Below are positions 15,569 through 24,091 of a DNA stretch of 41,052 nt, one piece after another. The notes beneath the pieces were generated by a model. That model worked only from the letters and a program-made list of their open reading frames with translations. It did no database searches and was not told where the DNA came from. The stretch's first letter is position 1. The number at the start of each line of letters is the position of its first letter. Position numbers and translations under genes: made by a program. Origin of the DNA: Candidatus Bathyarchaeota archaeon (GTDB taxonomy: Archaea > Thermoproteota > Bathyarchaeia > 40CM-2-53-6); contig VBAX01000057.1 in the NCBI GenBank assembly GCA_005883075.1, positions 1-41,052 on the forward strand, written 5' to 3'.

Positions 15569-16361
15569 ACCCACTCCAAGGCACAAATCTCGTCCCAGTT
15601 ATCCGATCCCCCTCAAGGATCTTTCCAAGAGTGTTCTTTTCTTTCAGGTTGAAAATGTAACACTCGCAACCATTCTTCGCCAGTTGAAGAGCCTGCCTAA
15701 CCTTCTCCCCCATACCACCAGTAGCATCACCGGAAGGGCCTCTTGACGCCCTCAATACCGAGCGGAAGTTCTCCGAAGTGACCTCGGCGATAAAAGTAGC
15801 ACTTGGAAAAGTCTTCGGATTCCGTGAGTATACTCCATCGACATCTGACCCCAGTAATACTCGGGAAGCTCCAAGTCTAAGTCCAACCAGAGAAGCGATG
15901 CGATCTCCGGAGAACACCTCGATACCTCGCGACTCGTCAAACACCAGATCCCCATGAAGCAACGGGACAAGCCGGGACTGCAACGCCTTTCGTATAGGGT
16001 CCAACATGATTCTCTTTACCTTGCCGTTGTCGAAGGCCACGAAACTCATCGGATGAAAGGGAACGGGGAGTTTGCCTCGCAACAGCAGGGATGCGCAAAT
16101 TATCCTCGTGAGCTGCCCCAGATAGAATTCAGTCTCCGAAATGGAACGAAGTTGAGATCGATTGCGAAGGCCCTTCCCCAAGCCAGATTCGGCGACAAAT
16201 GGGTGAGCGTATGAACCACCGCCATGAATAAGGATCAAGGGAAGATCGTAGTCTCTCAACTGATCAGCAACGCTCTGAATCGTAGAGATGTCCGGGGTGC
16301 ATTCTCTAGCCTTGTCGGTAATTGCCGACCCTCCAAGCTTCAGAATGGTAAGAGGCTGCAT
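15531..16361 (-). CDS. ipk: Isopentenyl phosphate kinase
   Basis: Phosphorylates isopentenyl phosphate to the diphosphate in the archaeal mevalonate pathway. The amino-acid kinase fold begins LTILKLGGSAITDK, followed by LIHGGGSYAH with the diagnostic catalytic His at residue 53. Further on come HPMSFVAFDNG, LLHGDLVFDESRG and VLLGSDVDGVYSRNP, then ATGGMGEKV. Length 276 aa. The C-terminal 20 residues are an Arg/Ser-rich tail produced where the frame overlaps the convergent prenyl synthase gene, probably a recent extension past the usual GTRFV end. Confidence 0.95.
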   Translation of the reverse strand: MQPLTILKLGGSAITDKARECTPDISTIQSVADQLRDYDLPLILIHGGGSYAHPFVAESGLGKGLRNRSQLRSISETEFYLGQLTRIICASLLLRGKLPVPFHPMSFVAFDNGKVKRIMLDPIRKALQSRLVPLLHGDLVFDESRGIEVFSGDRIASLVGLRLGASRVLLGSDVDGVYSRNPKTFPSATFIAEVTSENFRSVLRASRGPSGDATGGMGEKVRQALQLAKNGCECYIFNLKEKNTLGKILEGDRITGTRFVPWSGSRRSSRRSRRKA

Positions 16362-16383
16362 TCACCAAATTCCGAGCAAAGCT

Positions 16384-16392
16384 TGCTTTTAG
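16384..16392 (-). promoter_or_regulatory. TATA-like box for isopentenyl phosphate kinase
   Basis: The minus strand reads CTAAAAGCA about 25 nt before the ipk ATG at 16361, the standard archaeal spacing. The 78-bp gap it sits in also has to hold the promoter of the divergent signalling operon. Confidence 0.45.
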
Positions 16393-16439
16393 CCGCTTCG
16401 GGGTGACTTTGACATTGATTCAAGGGTAACACGCGACTT

Positions 16440-16706
16440 ATGGTTAACACTAGTGCTGATTTGACACGGAAGTCATTGTTGAACATCAACGATTCCTCGA
16501 ATGGCACACTCCTCCTGGAAGTCATTGAGGAACGGATAATCAGTTCACTGGGCGACAAGCCGAACAGTTCAATCAGCGAAATCGCAAAAGATCTAAGAGT
16601 CAATCGGTCAACAGCGTCGAAATACCTACACGTTCTCCGAGCAAAAAAGAAAGTCGCATTTCGACAAGTTGGACCGGTCAAACTCTGGTCGTTGGAGGAG
16701 CAATAA
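16440..16706 (+). CDS. Winged-helix DNA-binding protein, first gene of the KaiC island
   Basis: An 88-residue protein. Its C-terminal two thirds are a winged helix: IEERIISSLGDKPNSSISEIAKDLRVNRSTASKYLHVLRAKKKV, then a wing with FRQVGPVKLWSL. The first 30 residues are polar and probably a linker or dimer arm. The stop and the next start share a base (TAATG at 16704-16708), so it is coupled to the KaiC-like ATPase. It probably links the ATPase to transcription, perhaps of its own operon or the divergent ipk gene; that is inference. Confidence 0.8.
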   Translation: MVNTSADLTRKSLLNINDSSNGTLLLEVIEERIISSLGDKPNSSISEIAKDLRVNRSTASKYLHVLRAKKKVAFRQVGPVKLWSLEEQ

Positions 16707-17446
16707 TGGAAGTAAGAAGAGCAATCACCCCAAGCATCCAAGAGGCAGACGATAGAGTGCCCACCGGGATCTCGAGTCTAGACAAGATAATCGAAGGCGG
16801 GCTCAGGCGAGGCGACTGTGTTATCGTTGCCGGCCAACCCGGAACCGGCAAGACAACTCTCGGATTACAATTCCTGTACCATGGTGCAACCCGATGCGGG
16901 GAAAACGGTGTTTATGCGTCTGTAATAGAGAGCGGGGAGAAACTGAAACGTAACGGTTTGAGATTCGGATGGGACCTCAACCGACTCGAAGCAGAAAACA
17001 AGCTACGCCTCGTCTCTCTCCAATCAACGATGAAAGCTGGAGTTAGCACTGCACTTGAAACGGTTTTGGAAGCCTTGCACACTATGAACGCGAAGAGGCT
17101 TGTATTTGATTCTCTCTCAGCACTAATGACTGCGTTCGAGAGTAATGCCGAGGCCAGGAGCTTTCTCCACATCATGGTGAAATTCTTAGAGGCTGCGAAC
17201 TGCACAACGTTGATGATAAGTGAGGTCCCTTGGGGAAAGCAACAACTAGGGACCAACTTCGAAGAGTTCTTGGGAGATGGCCTCGTAATATTGGACGCAA
17301 GCTTCGACAATTCGAGAGTCCGTCGAAGAGTCTACATTCCAAAGATGAGAGGAACAGAGCACAGATTAGAAGGATATGACTACTACATAACAAGAGACGG
17401 CTTCTCTCTGGCACCGACCCCAATTCCCCCCGACAAGATACGATGA
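16706..17446 (+). CDS. KaiC-like RecA-superfamily ATPase (single domain)
   Basis: A 246-residue single KaiC/RadA-type ATPase module. PTGISSLDKIIEGGLRRG precedes Walker A GQPGTGKTT (43-51), with Walker B LVFDSLSAL and the KaiC-type middle RFGWDLNRLEAENKLRLV. The C-terminus (GTEHRLEGYDYYITRDGFSL) matches the end of archaeal KaiC-like proteins, where YxIT/G motifs pack on the next subunit. Such proteins are archaeal signal transducers that bind partner regulators in an ATP-dependent way. The adjoining winged-helix gene is its likely partner. Confidence 0.9.
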   Translation: MEVRRAITPSIQEADDRVPTGISSLDKIIEGGLRRGDCVIVAGQPGTGKTTLGLQFLYHGATRCGENGVYASVIESGEKLKRNGLRFGWDLNRLEAENKLRLVSLQSTMKAGVSTALETVLEALHTMNAKRLVFDSLSALMTAFESNAEARSFLHIMVKFLEAANCTTLMISEVPWGKQQLGTNFEEFLGDGLVILDASFDNSRVRRRVYIPKMRGTEHRLEGYDYYITRDGFSLAPTPIPPDKIR

Positions 17447-17513
17447 TCCAAAATAGGCAAACCAATGCTTCAGCCTTTTTCGTCGCCTTTCCAGGACGGT
17501 CGCGGACAATCAA

Positions 17514-18551
17514 ATGCCCCCGCTTAGGAGCGATCTCCTTGAGAAGCTCATCGGGTCGGAAACCAAAGCCGAGCTCCTGATGTATTTCCACGACAACCCC
17601 GACGCAACCGATACAATAGAGGGAATCGCGGCAAAAATCCGTCGAAGCCCAAAGGAAATCGAGCGCGACGTGTCAGATCTCGTCGAGCTAGGCTTGCTTC
17701 AAGAGGTGCGAGTCATCTCATTCAGCAAAGACCGAGATCAAGAGTTGCAGAAAGAGATCTCACAACGGCTCGTGTCTGCCGGCTCGTTCGAGGAGACATC
17801 AACCTCCGCGAATAGAGACCTGACAGGAGTCGCGATGATTGACTCGCTCTTACCCGAGGGTTATCCTTCGTCATCCGTCGTGCTTGTCATGGGAGATCCC
17901 GCAACGGGAAAAACAACTCTTCTGATCCAACTTGTCGCCGAGGCTTTGAAAAAAGGCCGGAACGTCGTCTACTCAGCATTAGACGATTTCCCGGACAGCA
18001 TCAGAGAGTCCATGAAACTAATGGGAATTAATCCGAGAGACTACGAGGTCGAAGGAAGAAGGAAACTAGTCTTCATAGACTGTTACTCGTTCCTCGTAGG
18101 CGTCAAAAGCCAGGAACAATATAGCGAAGATCCTCAACGCCTGTCTGACCTTAGTATCGTCGTGACGAAAGCCCTGTCCGAAGCTCGCGACTCTGGCAAC
18201 GTCCTGCTTGCGATGGACTCACTAACGACTCTCATCCAAAGAAGCGGAGTAAGGCCCTCATTCGATTTCTTGCATACCTTGATTGCGAAGATAAGGAGCA
18301 ACCGAGCAAGCTGTGTAACGTCACTTTCGAGAAAAGCATTTCATCCAGCCATAATCGCCGCGATACAAGACAAGGTTGACGGGGTAATTGAGATGAAGGT
18401 GGAAGACACAAAGGATGGATTAGCACGTTTCATTAGGGTTTCGAAAATGAAGGGGGCCCAACACATAACCACGTGGACTCCTTACAATCGAGACACCTCG
18501 ATGGGTCTGATTATCCCCTATGAAGAGTCCCGCGTGAAGAAATCAGTTTAG
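17514..18551 (+). CDS. Winged-helix/KaiC-like ATPase fusion protein
   Basis: A 345-residue fusion. Residues 1-70 form a winged helix (LLEKLIGSETKAELLMYF, then IRRSPKEIERDVSDLVELGLL). Residues 100-340 form a KaiC-like domain with Walker A GDPATGKTT (127-135) and Walker B VLLAMDSLTTL. The Walker A has Ala in place of the second Gly of the usual GxPGTGKT. Having the DNA-binding and ATPase parts in one chain mirrors the split pair just upstream, suggesting transcription control by ATP-driven assembly. It faces the next KaiC-like gene tail to tail with only 5 bp between stops. Confidence 0.85.
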   Translation: MPPLRSDLLEKLIGSETKAELLMYFHDNPDATDTIEGIAAKIRRSPKEIERDVSDLVELGLLQEVRVISFSKDRDQELQKEISQRLVSAGSFEETSTSANRDLTGVAMIDSLLPEGYPSSSVVLVMGDPATGKTTLLIQLVAEALKKGRNVVYSALDDFPDSIRESMKLMGINPRDYEVEGRRKLVFIDCYSFLVGVKSQEQYSEDPQRLSDLSIVVTKALSEARDSGNVLLAMDSLTTLIQRSGVRPSFDFLHTLIAKIRSNRASCVTSLSRKAFHPAIIAAIQDKVDGVIEMKVEDTKDGLARFIRVSKMKGAQHITTWTPYNRDTSMGLIIPYEESRVKKSV

Positions 18552-18556
18552 TTCTG

Positions 18557-19321
18557 TCACAGAACGCTTTCGCGTGGAAAGACTTCGATTCCTGTATCAG
18601 TAATTCTATACGGCCTCGGTTGGTTGTCTAGCGGAGTTTTGCGCATTTTTTCCACCTGGATCACTCGTAGTAGTGACTTACCGACCTGCAATTGCTGAAG
18701 AAGTATGACTCCGTGCGCGAGATACTCCTCGTAGTCGAGGGTCCTCTCGAAACCAGGCCTTCGAAGTTCGGTGGTAATCAAGCACGTAGCGCCAGTGTCT
18801 GCGAGGGCCTCCATAAGTTCAACCAAGGCGTTCCGTTGCGCAGCCAACCCTTCGTATTGAAAGACCAATGTTGTCACAGGGTCGACAACGATTCTCTTGG
18901 CCCCGATCTCCCGAACGCTCGTCTTAATCATCTCAATCAACGTTGCCATAGAGAACTCCTTTCGGCCGACGGTTAATTTTCCAACCTTAATCTCCGCGGG
19001 AAGATATCTGATCGGCGAAGCTTCGAGAAAAATTAGTTTCTTGTTATTCTCAAGATCCTGAAAATCCCAACCGAAGTCAAGCATTTCCTCGAAGACGTGC
19101 TGTTTGTTTTCGTCGAGGCTGACGTAGACTCCGGTTTCCTCGTAGTCCAAGATCCCATTGACGAGATACTGAGAGGATAGTATCGTCTTGCCAGTCCCGG
19201 GTCCTCCAGAAAGCAGAATCGTTCTGTTCTTAGGCAATCCACCTGTGAGCAACTTGTCTAGGCCAGGAATTCCGGTGGGAGTTCTAGAACTAGCGTTCGG
19301 ATTGCTCGAGGAGTCAGCCAA
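18557..19321 (-). CDS. KaiC-like RecA-superfamily ATPase (minus strand)
   Basis: A 254-residue KaiC-like protein. It has TPTGIPGLDKLLTGGLPKN, Walker A GGPGTGKT (39-46), YVSLDENKQHVFEEMLDFGWD and the Walker B strand KRIVVDPVTTLVF. The end RPYRITDTGIEVFP is the typical C-terminal motif. The start is TTG at 19321. It is convergent with the fusion gene and divergent from the zinc-rich gene at 19474, so it is expressed separately from its neighbours. Confidence 0.9.
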   Translation of the reverse strand: MADSSSNPNASSRTPTGIPGLDKLLTGGLPKNRTILLSGGPGTGKTILSSQYLVNGILDYEETGVYVSLDENKQHVFEEMLDFGWDFQDLENNKKLIFLEASPIRYLPAEIKVGKLTVGRKEFSMATLIEMIKTSVREIGAKRIVVDPVTTLVFQYEGLAAQRNALVELMEALADTGATCLITTELRRPGFERTLDYEEYLAHGVILLQQLQVGKSLLRVIQVEKMRKTPLDNQPRPYRITDTGIEVFPRESVL

Positions 19322-19473
19322 TAGTCTTCAAAAACGGGTTGAGTCAACTCGCAAACCATATTCGTTCTGATACGTCCCGTGTCTCGAACTAGATACAACT
19401 CCCGAATATCCATCAACAAGCGTCTCGCCTACTTAACTCCAGAGGCGCCTAAGAGGGGGTAGAGTCAACAGGA

Positions 19474-20484
19474 ATGACATCCAAAGACAGGCTTACCCTA
19501 TACCAGGATCAAGGCGTCCAGCTACTCCTAGGTAGATTCGTCAAAGGGGAAATTGTTGAACTCGTGCCCAGCTTTGATCTCGGCCAGACTGCTAGGTATC
19601 CCGAAGTGGAGGAAGTCGTTGATGGCGATACGACTGCCGCGAAGCAACTGGTTGAGAAACTTTGGGACGTGGGAATATTCAAACGCAAGTTCCATGAAAA
19701 AATCCTCGTTTGTCCGAGTTGCTTGTCCGCAAACGTCAGCAATGATTACGTTTGCCCCAATTGCAATTCAATTGACATAGAACGTAAGACTCTACTTGAG
19801 CACACAGCCTGTGGAACAATAGACAGCGTAGATAACTTTCTGGTCGAAGGGGGCCTTTATTGTCCCAAATGCAACAAGGAGCTAATCGAAGCCGGGGTGG
19901 ACTATCAAAAGCTTGGCGCTTGGTTTCAATGCTCTCAATGTGGGAAAAGGTCGGATCTGCCAAGTCCGATTCACAGATGCAGAAATTGCGGACACATTTT
20001 CACTATCAAAGACACAGGGTTCGTGAACGTCTACAGCTACCGTATCAGCGCTGATGCGGAAGAAGAATTCAAGCGGACCTTCCTCGTGATGAAGCCTATC
20101 GGCGCAACGCTTGAGGATTTCCAGTACAAAGTCGAGATGCCCGGCCAGGTTGCGGGCCGCTCAGGGGCCCTCCATAGATTTGACGCGGTTGCCTCAAAGG
20201 GCTCGTCGGAACTGGTTGTTCTCGACGTAATTGCTAGTGAACGGGAGATTGAAGAGACCCCCATCGCATCGCTCTACGCCAAAGTGTTTGACGTAAGTCC
20301 CACTCAAACGATCCTTGTGGCAATTCCAGCACTAACAGCGAAAGCAAAGAAGCTAGCGTCCCTATACAGAATCTCTGTAATCGAAGCGAGCGATTCGCAG
20401 CAGGCAGCAGACCTCCTAAAGGGACATTTTGGTTGGACCGGTCTGTCGGGCAACGAAGAATCGATAGATGACTTGCAATTGTAA
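19474..20484 (+). CDS. Zinc-rich TackOD1-like output-domain protein
   Basis: A 336-residue cytosolic protein with three parts. Residues 1-75 look like an alpha/beta receiver-side or winged domain without clear family. Residues 78-175 contain eleven cysteines, ten of them in five CxxC pairs (80/83, 94/97, 130/133, 153/156, 169/172), plus LEHTACGTID with C113. This resembles the thaumarchaeal output domain TackOD1, described in archaeal KaiC-linked signalling. Residues 210-310 (FDAVASKGSSELVVLDVI, then TILVAIPALTAKAKKLA) read like a restriction-endonuclease-type fold, without a confirmed active site. The TackOD1 assignment is from memory of the pattern, not a search. Confidence 0.6.
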   Translation: MTSKDRLTLYQDQGVQLLLGRFVKGEIVELVPSFDLGQTARYPEVEEVVDGDTTAAKQLVEKLWDVGIFKRKFHEKILVCPSCLSANVSNDYVCPNCNSIDIERKTLLEHTACGTIDSVDNFLVEGGLYCPKCNKELIEAGVDYQKLGAWFQCSQCGKRSDLPSPIHRCRNCGHIFTIKDTGFVNVYSYRISADAEEEFKRTFLVMKPIGATLEDFQYKVEMPGQVAGRSGALHRFDAVASKGSSELVVLDVIASEREIEETPIASLYAKVFDVSPTQTILVAIPALTAKAKKLASLYRISVIEASDSQQAADLLKGHFGWTGLSGNEESIDDLQL

Positions 20485-20557
20485 CCTAGTCACTACTAGC
20501 AGGGTTACATCAGTCTCAAGCCGAACAGCCACTTTGCGCTGGCTAAGTTGACTCGTC

Positions 20558-20755
20558 GTGCCACTGAAGGTCAAACCTGTCAAGCTTAGAGACAGCCTCT
20601 ACTTGCTAATCCCCGTGGATATTGCAAGATTGCTAGGGGTTGCTGCGTCGTCTCATTTTCAGCTGAGTTTGAACGAGAGTCAAGAGTCTGTCAGGCTCGT
20701 CTATGAGATGAGGAAAGACGAATCTCCGACGGAAGTCATTACCAAAGACGAATGA
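20558..20755 (+). CDS. AbrB/SpoVT-like swapped-hairpin DNA-binding protein
   Basis: A 65-residue protein starting at GTG. The sequence KPVKLRDSLYLLIPVDIARLLGVAASSHFQLSL fits the AbrB-type N-terminal fold (beta strand, helix after PxxIxxxLG, beta strand). The last 15 residues are acidic and polar. It is 26 nt upstream of the membrane sensor gene and probably in its operon. It could be a transcription regulator or an antitoxin-like binder; no toxin gene is adjacent, so regulation is more likely. Confidence 0.65.
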   Translation: MPLKVKPVKLRDSLYLLIPVDIARLLGVAASSHFQLSLNESQESVRLVYEMRKDESPTEVITKDE

Positions 20756-20781
20756 GGCGCTGAAAATTAGTTCATCAGATC

Positions 20782-22644
20782 TTGGACATGCTAGCGCTCG
20801 GCGCTTCTTGCATGGCCTTGCTCTTCACAATTCGAGCCAAGAAAACGTATTTTCTAGACTCGGTTTTCTTCATTATCGCGGCAAACATTGGCTTCATTCT
20901 GTTTCTCTCCGATACTGCGTCCTCAGATATTCTTAACAGATCTCCCAACCCATACCTCGACACCATTTTCATAACTTTTACTGCAATTTCGATCGGTTTC
21001 GCAAGTTACCTTTTGAAGGAAAGCGGTGGGAAAGGAGGATTCACGGAGCTTACATCGTTCCTCAAGAGGCTTCCGAGAGCATTACTCGCGTTCCTTTTCA
21101 TCTCAATAGGCTGGGCGACGGCCACTCTGATTTGGCGGCCGTTTACTGTGAACAACTTGATGGCCAATGGGGAGTCCATCTACTACTTTTCCTACGATAG
21201 CTGGTACATCCTAGTCAGCTCTTTGTTGCTGGCCTCGTTCATCGCACTTCCCGTATGGGCCTTTTACAGCCAGTCGAGACGAGTACAAGATCCGAAAGCT
21301 TCGAGTTCAATCAGGCTGATTAGTATCTGTTGGGCTTGTTTCGGTCTTATCACCTTCTTCCAACAAGCATTTGCGGGAGCTTTCGCCAGTTTGGTCAAGA
21401 GTTTCGGTATCATAGCAGACGGGGCATTATTCGTCCTCGTGTCCTTTGCTCTTAGAGAGCCCACCATCCTGAGTAGAATTGTCACCGGTGGTGAGATGAT
21501 CTTCCAAGCTGTAAGTTCGAGCACGGAAGAAGACACGGTGGTATTGTACAACACGGAATCTGACAGGAAAAGGCTCGTTGAAAGGTTCGTAGAAGATGGA
21601 CTAGCAACTGGACAAGAGCTAATCTTCTACGCGATCAAGTCAGAAGTCCCATTCTACAGAGCAATCCTAAAGGGAACTACAACGGATCATTCGCGACAAA
21701 GGAGTCCACAGATGATGATTCAGTCCATTGATTTCGGAATCGGCCAAGCGCTAAGTGATCTCGCCGTTCCTCCTGGATTTCACCGGACCAAGAGGGAACT
21801 GGTCGACCTTGGGGAATTGAGCCTGGACCAATGCAACCTGATAATATCCAAGGTCAAGTCCCTCGACAGTCTTCCCGGTCCTCGGCGCAGACCACGGATA
21901 TGGGCTCTCAATGTTGAAGAGGCACAATCTGGTACACTTGAGGCTCTGCGTGAAGCGAACCCTAAAGCTCGAATTCGCGACCTTGCACTTCAACAAGACA
22001 GTTTTTCGAAACTGCTCAATGCAAAGCATCAGGCACTTTCAAAAAGTAGAATCCTCCTCGAATACGATCCTACAAGTAGCTATGAAGATGCAATCCAGAA
22101 ATTTGCGCGAGAATTTCAAGCGAACGTCGAGCCAATTGCAATATTCACCAGCATGGGAAGTCCAACCTTTCGACAGTTTAGAGGGCAACATAACTTGCGA
22201 TTGTTCACCTTCAGTGCAAAAACGTCAACTCCTTCAAAGGTCTCTGAGGAGCATGTTCTGCTGCCTGAAAGGGATACCTCCTTACTCCTTGATGCAGTCG
22301 ATAAGCTGCTACAGGCGAATCATGGCCGTTTGGTCGGAATGGTCTTCGACGTGTTCACCGATTTGATCCTTTTTCAGGGATTCGAAAAGGGGTATGGCGT
22401 ATTGTCATCTGTTGTTGAGATGTCCGAGTCAGAATCCGCTTCAACACTTGTGCTGATTAACTTCACAGCTCTCGATGAGAGATCTCTGAACGGAATTAGA
22501 GGCCTTTTCAGATCACAAGCCAAGTACGACTTGGGTGGATTCAGAATGGTTCGCTCGGAGAGTACAGGATTTTCAAGCTTCGAAAGCAAGAAACCGACCG
22601 TCGAAGATGAGAGTCATGGTTCGGAGGGAAGATTGTCCAATTGA
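20782..22644 (+). CDS. Membrane sensor: multi-helix N-terminus, MEDS-like and DUF835-like domains
   Basis: A 620-residue protein. About seven hydrophobic helices occupy residues 3-225. A MEDS/DcmR-like sensor region follows (STEEDTVVLYNTESDRKRLVERFVEDGLATGQELIFYAI, about 250-290, to about 400). The C-terminal region 420-590 (SRILLEYDP, IAIFTSMGSPTFRQF, then LVGMVFDVFTDLILFQGFEKGYGVL) resembles DUF835, a degraded RecA-like domain of archaeal signalling proteins. Such chains are thought to pass a membrane signal to KaiC-like or winged-helix partners. The start is TTG (20782) with ATG two codons on. Its stop overlaps the NitrOD5-like gene (TTGA). Confidence 0.7.
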   Translation: MDMLALGASCMALLFTIRAKKTYFLDSVFFIIAANIGFILFLSDTASSDILNRSPNPYLDTIFITFTAISIGFASYLLKESGGKGGFTELTSFLKRLPRALLAFLFISIGWATATLIWRPFTVNNLMANGESIYYFSYDSWYILVSSLLLASFIALPVWAFYSQSRRVQDPKASSSIRLISICWACFGLITFFQQAFAGAFASLVKSFGIIADGALFVLVSFALREPTILSRIVTGGEMIFQAVSSSTEEDTVVLYNTESDRKRLVERFVEDGLATGQELIFYAIKSEVPFYRAILKGTTTDHSRQRSPQMMIQSIDFGIGQALSDLAVPPGFHRTKRELVDLGELSLDQCNLIISKVKSLDSLPGPRRRPRIWALNVEEAQSGTLEALREANPKARIRDLALQQDSFSKLLNAKHQALSKSRILLEYDPTSSYEDAIQKFAREFQANVEPIAIFTSMGSPTFRQFRGQHNLRLFTFSAKTSTPSKVSEEHVLLPERDTSLLLDAVDKLLQANHGRLVGMVFDVFTDLILFQGFEKGYGVLSSVVEMSESESASTLVLINFTALDERSLNGIRGLFRSQAKYDLGGFRMVRSESTGFSSFESKKPTVEDESHGSEGRLSN

Positions 22645-23018
22645 GCAGAACCCAGTCTTTCAGTCAGGTACTTCTTGACTGTGTAGACGAAGGACTATCC
22701 GTTCTCGGAAGTGAGCCTAGGCAGGCTGTCTATCAGTACCTTGCTACAATTCATTCGCTCGAACGGGATCAGATTCCCGACAAGGTCGATGAGTTCGCAG
22801 CTGGGCTGAAAAAGGCATTGGGTGGCGCGTCAAGAGTGATCGAGAGGCTCATCTTGAAGAGACTGTTTCTGAGGATAGGATCTACGTTCCGTGAGACCGC
22901 GGAACTGGAGTTCGCAGATTATGTGAGAGACGCTAAGCGGAGGTTTGAGATTACCTCAACGAAACATGGTGACCCCGTAGAAGGCCTTCGGTCAAAGAAG
23001 GGTCAGGTTACCGGTTAG
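22641..23018 (+). CDS. NitrOD5-like output-domain protein
   Basis: A 125-residue helical protein: VLLDCVDEGLSVLGSEPRQAVYQYLATIHSLERDQIPDKVDEFAAGL, then GASRVIERLILKRLF. This matches my memory of the NitrOD5 domain from Thaumarchaeota/TACK signalling proteins (EAxDEGLSxLGExxKQAIYxHLE type). Function is unknown beyond its repeated association with KaiC-like and MEDS proteins. The TTG start is coupled to the sensor stop (TTGA), so sensor and output are made together. The 3' end overlaps pth2 on the other strand by 27 bp. Confidence 0.65.
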   Translation: MSRTQSFSQVLLDCVDEGLSVLGSEPRQAVYQYLATIHSLERDQIPDKVDEFAAGLKKALGGASRVIERLILKRLFLRIGSTFRETAELEFADYVRDAKRRFEITSTKHGDPVEGLRSKKGQVTG

Positions 23019-23357
23019 AGAGTCGAGCAGATCGGCGGGAGCCGGCCCGAGTCCCAAACAGGTAATTGTTCCTGGAGGAACTTGTGTTAGTCCCCTATCC
23101 TTGACCAAGTGCACCGGAATTCCTTTGGATCTTCCCTTTCTCTCTAGCTCTAAAACACTGTCGAGGTCAGGGACTTTCAATGCGACCTTCATTTGCCCTT
23201 CCTCCATCCACAACTTCCACCAATCATGCAGATGGGTGCGTGCCTCTTCCGCAGCGGATACTGCAGCGTGCGCACACTGGACGGCCGCCTTTCCTCGTCC
23301 CATATCCAAATCCAATCTGACAACGAGCACCTGTTTGAAACGAAAACTCTCTGACAT
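22992..23357 (-). CDS. pth2: Peptidyl-tRNA hydrolase, archaeal/eukaryotic type (Pth2)
   Basis: Releases tRNA from peptidyl-tRNA that drops off the ribosome. The 121 residues show MGRGKAAVQCAHAAVSA (catalytic Lys/Gln/His region), MKVALKVPDLDSVLELERKG, HLVKDRGLTQVPPGT and TCLGLGPAPADLLDSLTGNLTLL, the near-invariant family ending. ATG start at 23357. It is convergent with the NitrOD5-like gene and divergent from the RNA-binding gene at 23425. Confidence 0.97.
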   Translation of the reverse strand: MSESFRFKQVLVVRLDLDMGRGKAAVQCAHAAVSAAEEARTHLHDWWKLWMEEGQMKVALKVPDLDSVLELERKGRSKGIPVHLVKDRGLTQVPPGTITCLGLGPAPADLLDSLTGNLTLL

Positions 23358-23424
23358 GACCCGTACAAAGTAGCATGTTATGGTATTTTAACGCGAAGGG
23401 GCGAACTCTACTAGTGGACCGGAA

Positions 23425-23898
23425 ATGGATTCGTCAGCGATGGCTTTTTCGGCCAAGATCTCCACCATTATCCATGCAACCGAAGACCCCGAAAGAGTTG
23501 CCACGGCAATACGAAACCTCTCGCTCGGCGAGATGCCAGTGGGCTCAACGGTGAATCGAGCGAAGGGGCATCACGGCAATGAAATCGTGACCATGGTATT
23601 CACTATAAGAAACGCGAAGAACGTTGAAGGCTTTCTCCGAAACATTTGGAACGGTCTATCCCAGTTAGATAGGACTGAGGTACACTCCAGTTTGAGCTCG
23701 AGAATTGATAATGCGGGAACTCTCTTCCTCCGGATTGACAAACAAGAAGCCCTAAAGGGAAGAATCCGTCTACAAGACACGGACCCGATCAAAATCGCGA
23801 TCTCATTCAGGACAATGTCACCGAAGGGCGTTGGATTTGTGGACAATATTCAGAAAAGGCTAGAAGAGATTCAATGCCGGAATAGATCTGATGTTTAG
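23425..23898 (+). CDS. Predicted RNA-binding, exosome-linked protein (COG1325/RNA_binding family)
   Basis: A 157-residue protein of the archaeal COG1325 family, long predicted to be an accessory exosome factor because of gene neighbourhood. It has AKISTIIHATEDPERVATAIRNL near the N-terminus, AKGHHGNEIVTMVFTIRN, and a ribosomal-L5-like alpha/beta pattern. The C-terminal half contains FLRIDKQEALKGRIRLQDTDPIKIAISF. It lies about 190 nt before proteasome alpha and the exosome genes on the same strand, which fits the prediction. Biochemical function is not established. Confidence 0.85.
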   Translation: MDSSAMAFSAKISTIIHATEDPERVATAIRNLSLGEMPVGSTVNRAKGHHGNEIVTMVFTIRNAKNVEGFLRNIWNGLSQLDRTEVHSSLSSRIDNAGTLFLRIDKQEALKGRIRLQDTDPIKIAISFRTMSPKGVGFVDNIQKRLEEIQCRNRSDV

Positions 23899-24091
23899 AC
23901 CCACACCCTATTATTCAAGCCCCCGGAATTGCGGTTTGGGGAATGACGAAGCCAGTCCCAGCTTGACCAAAAGGATGATGTCCTCAGCGACGGGCCGACC
24001 CCAAACATATCGCAACTTCGAGACATTGCCGCGAGAAAGGTTTTAGTACGCAGTCACCCGTGTCACCGCGATTTCAGCTAGGTGCAATAGT

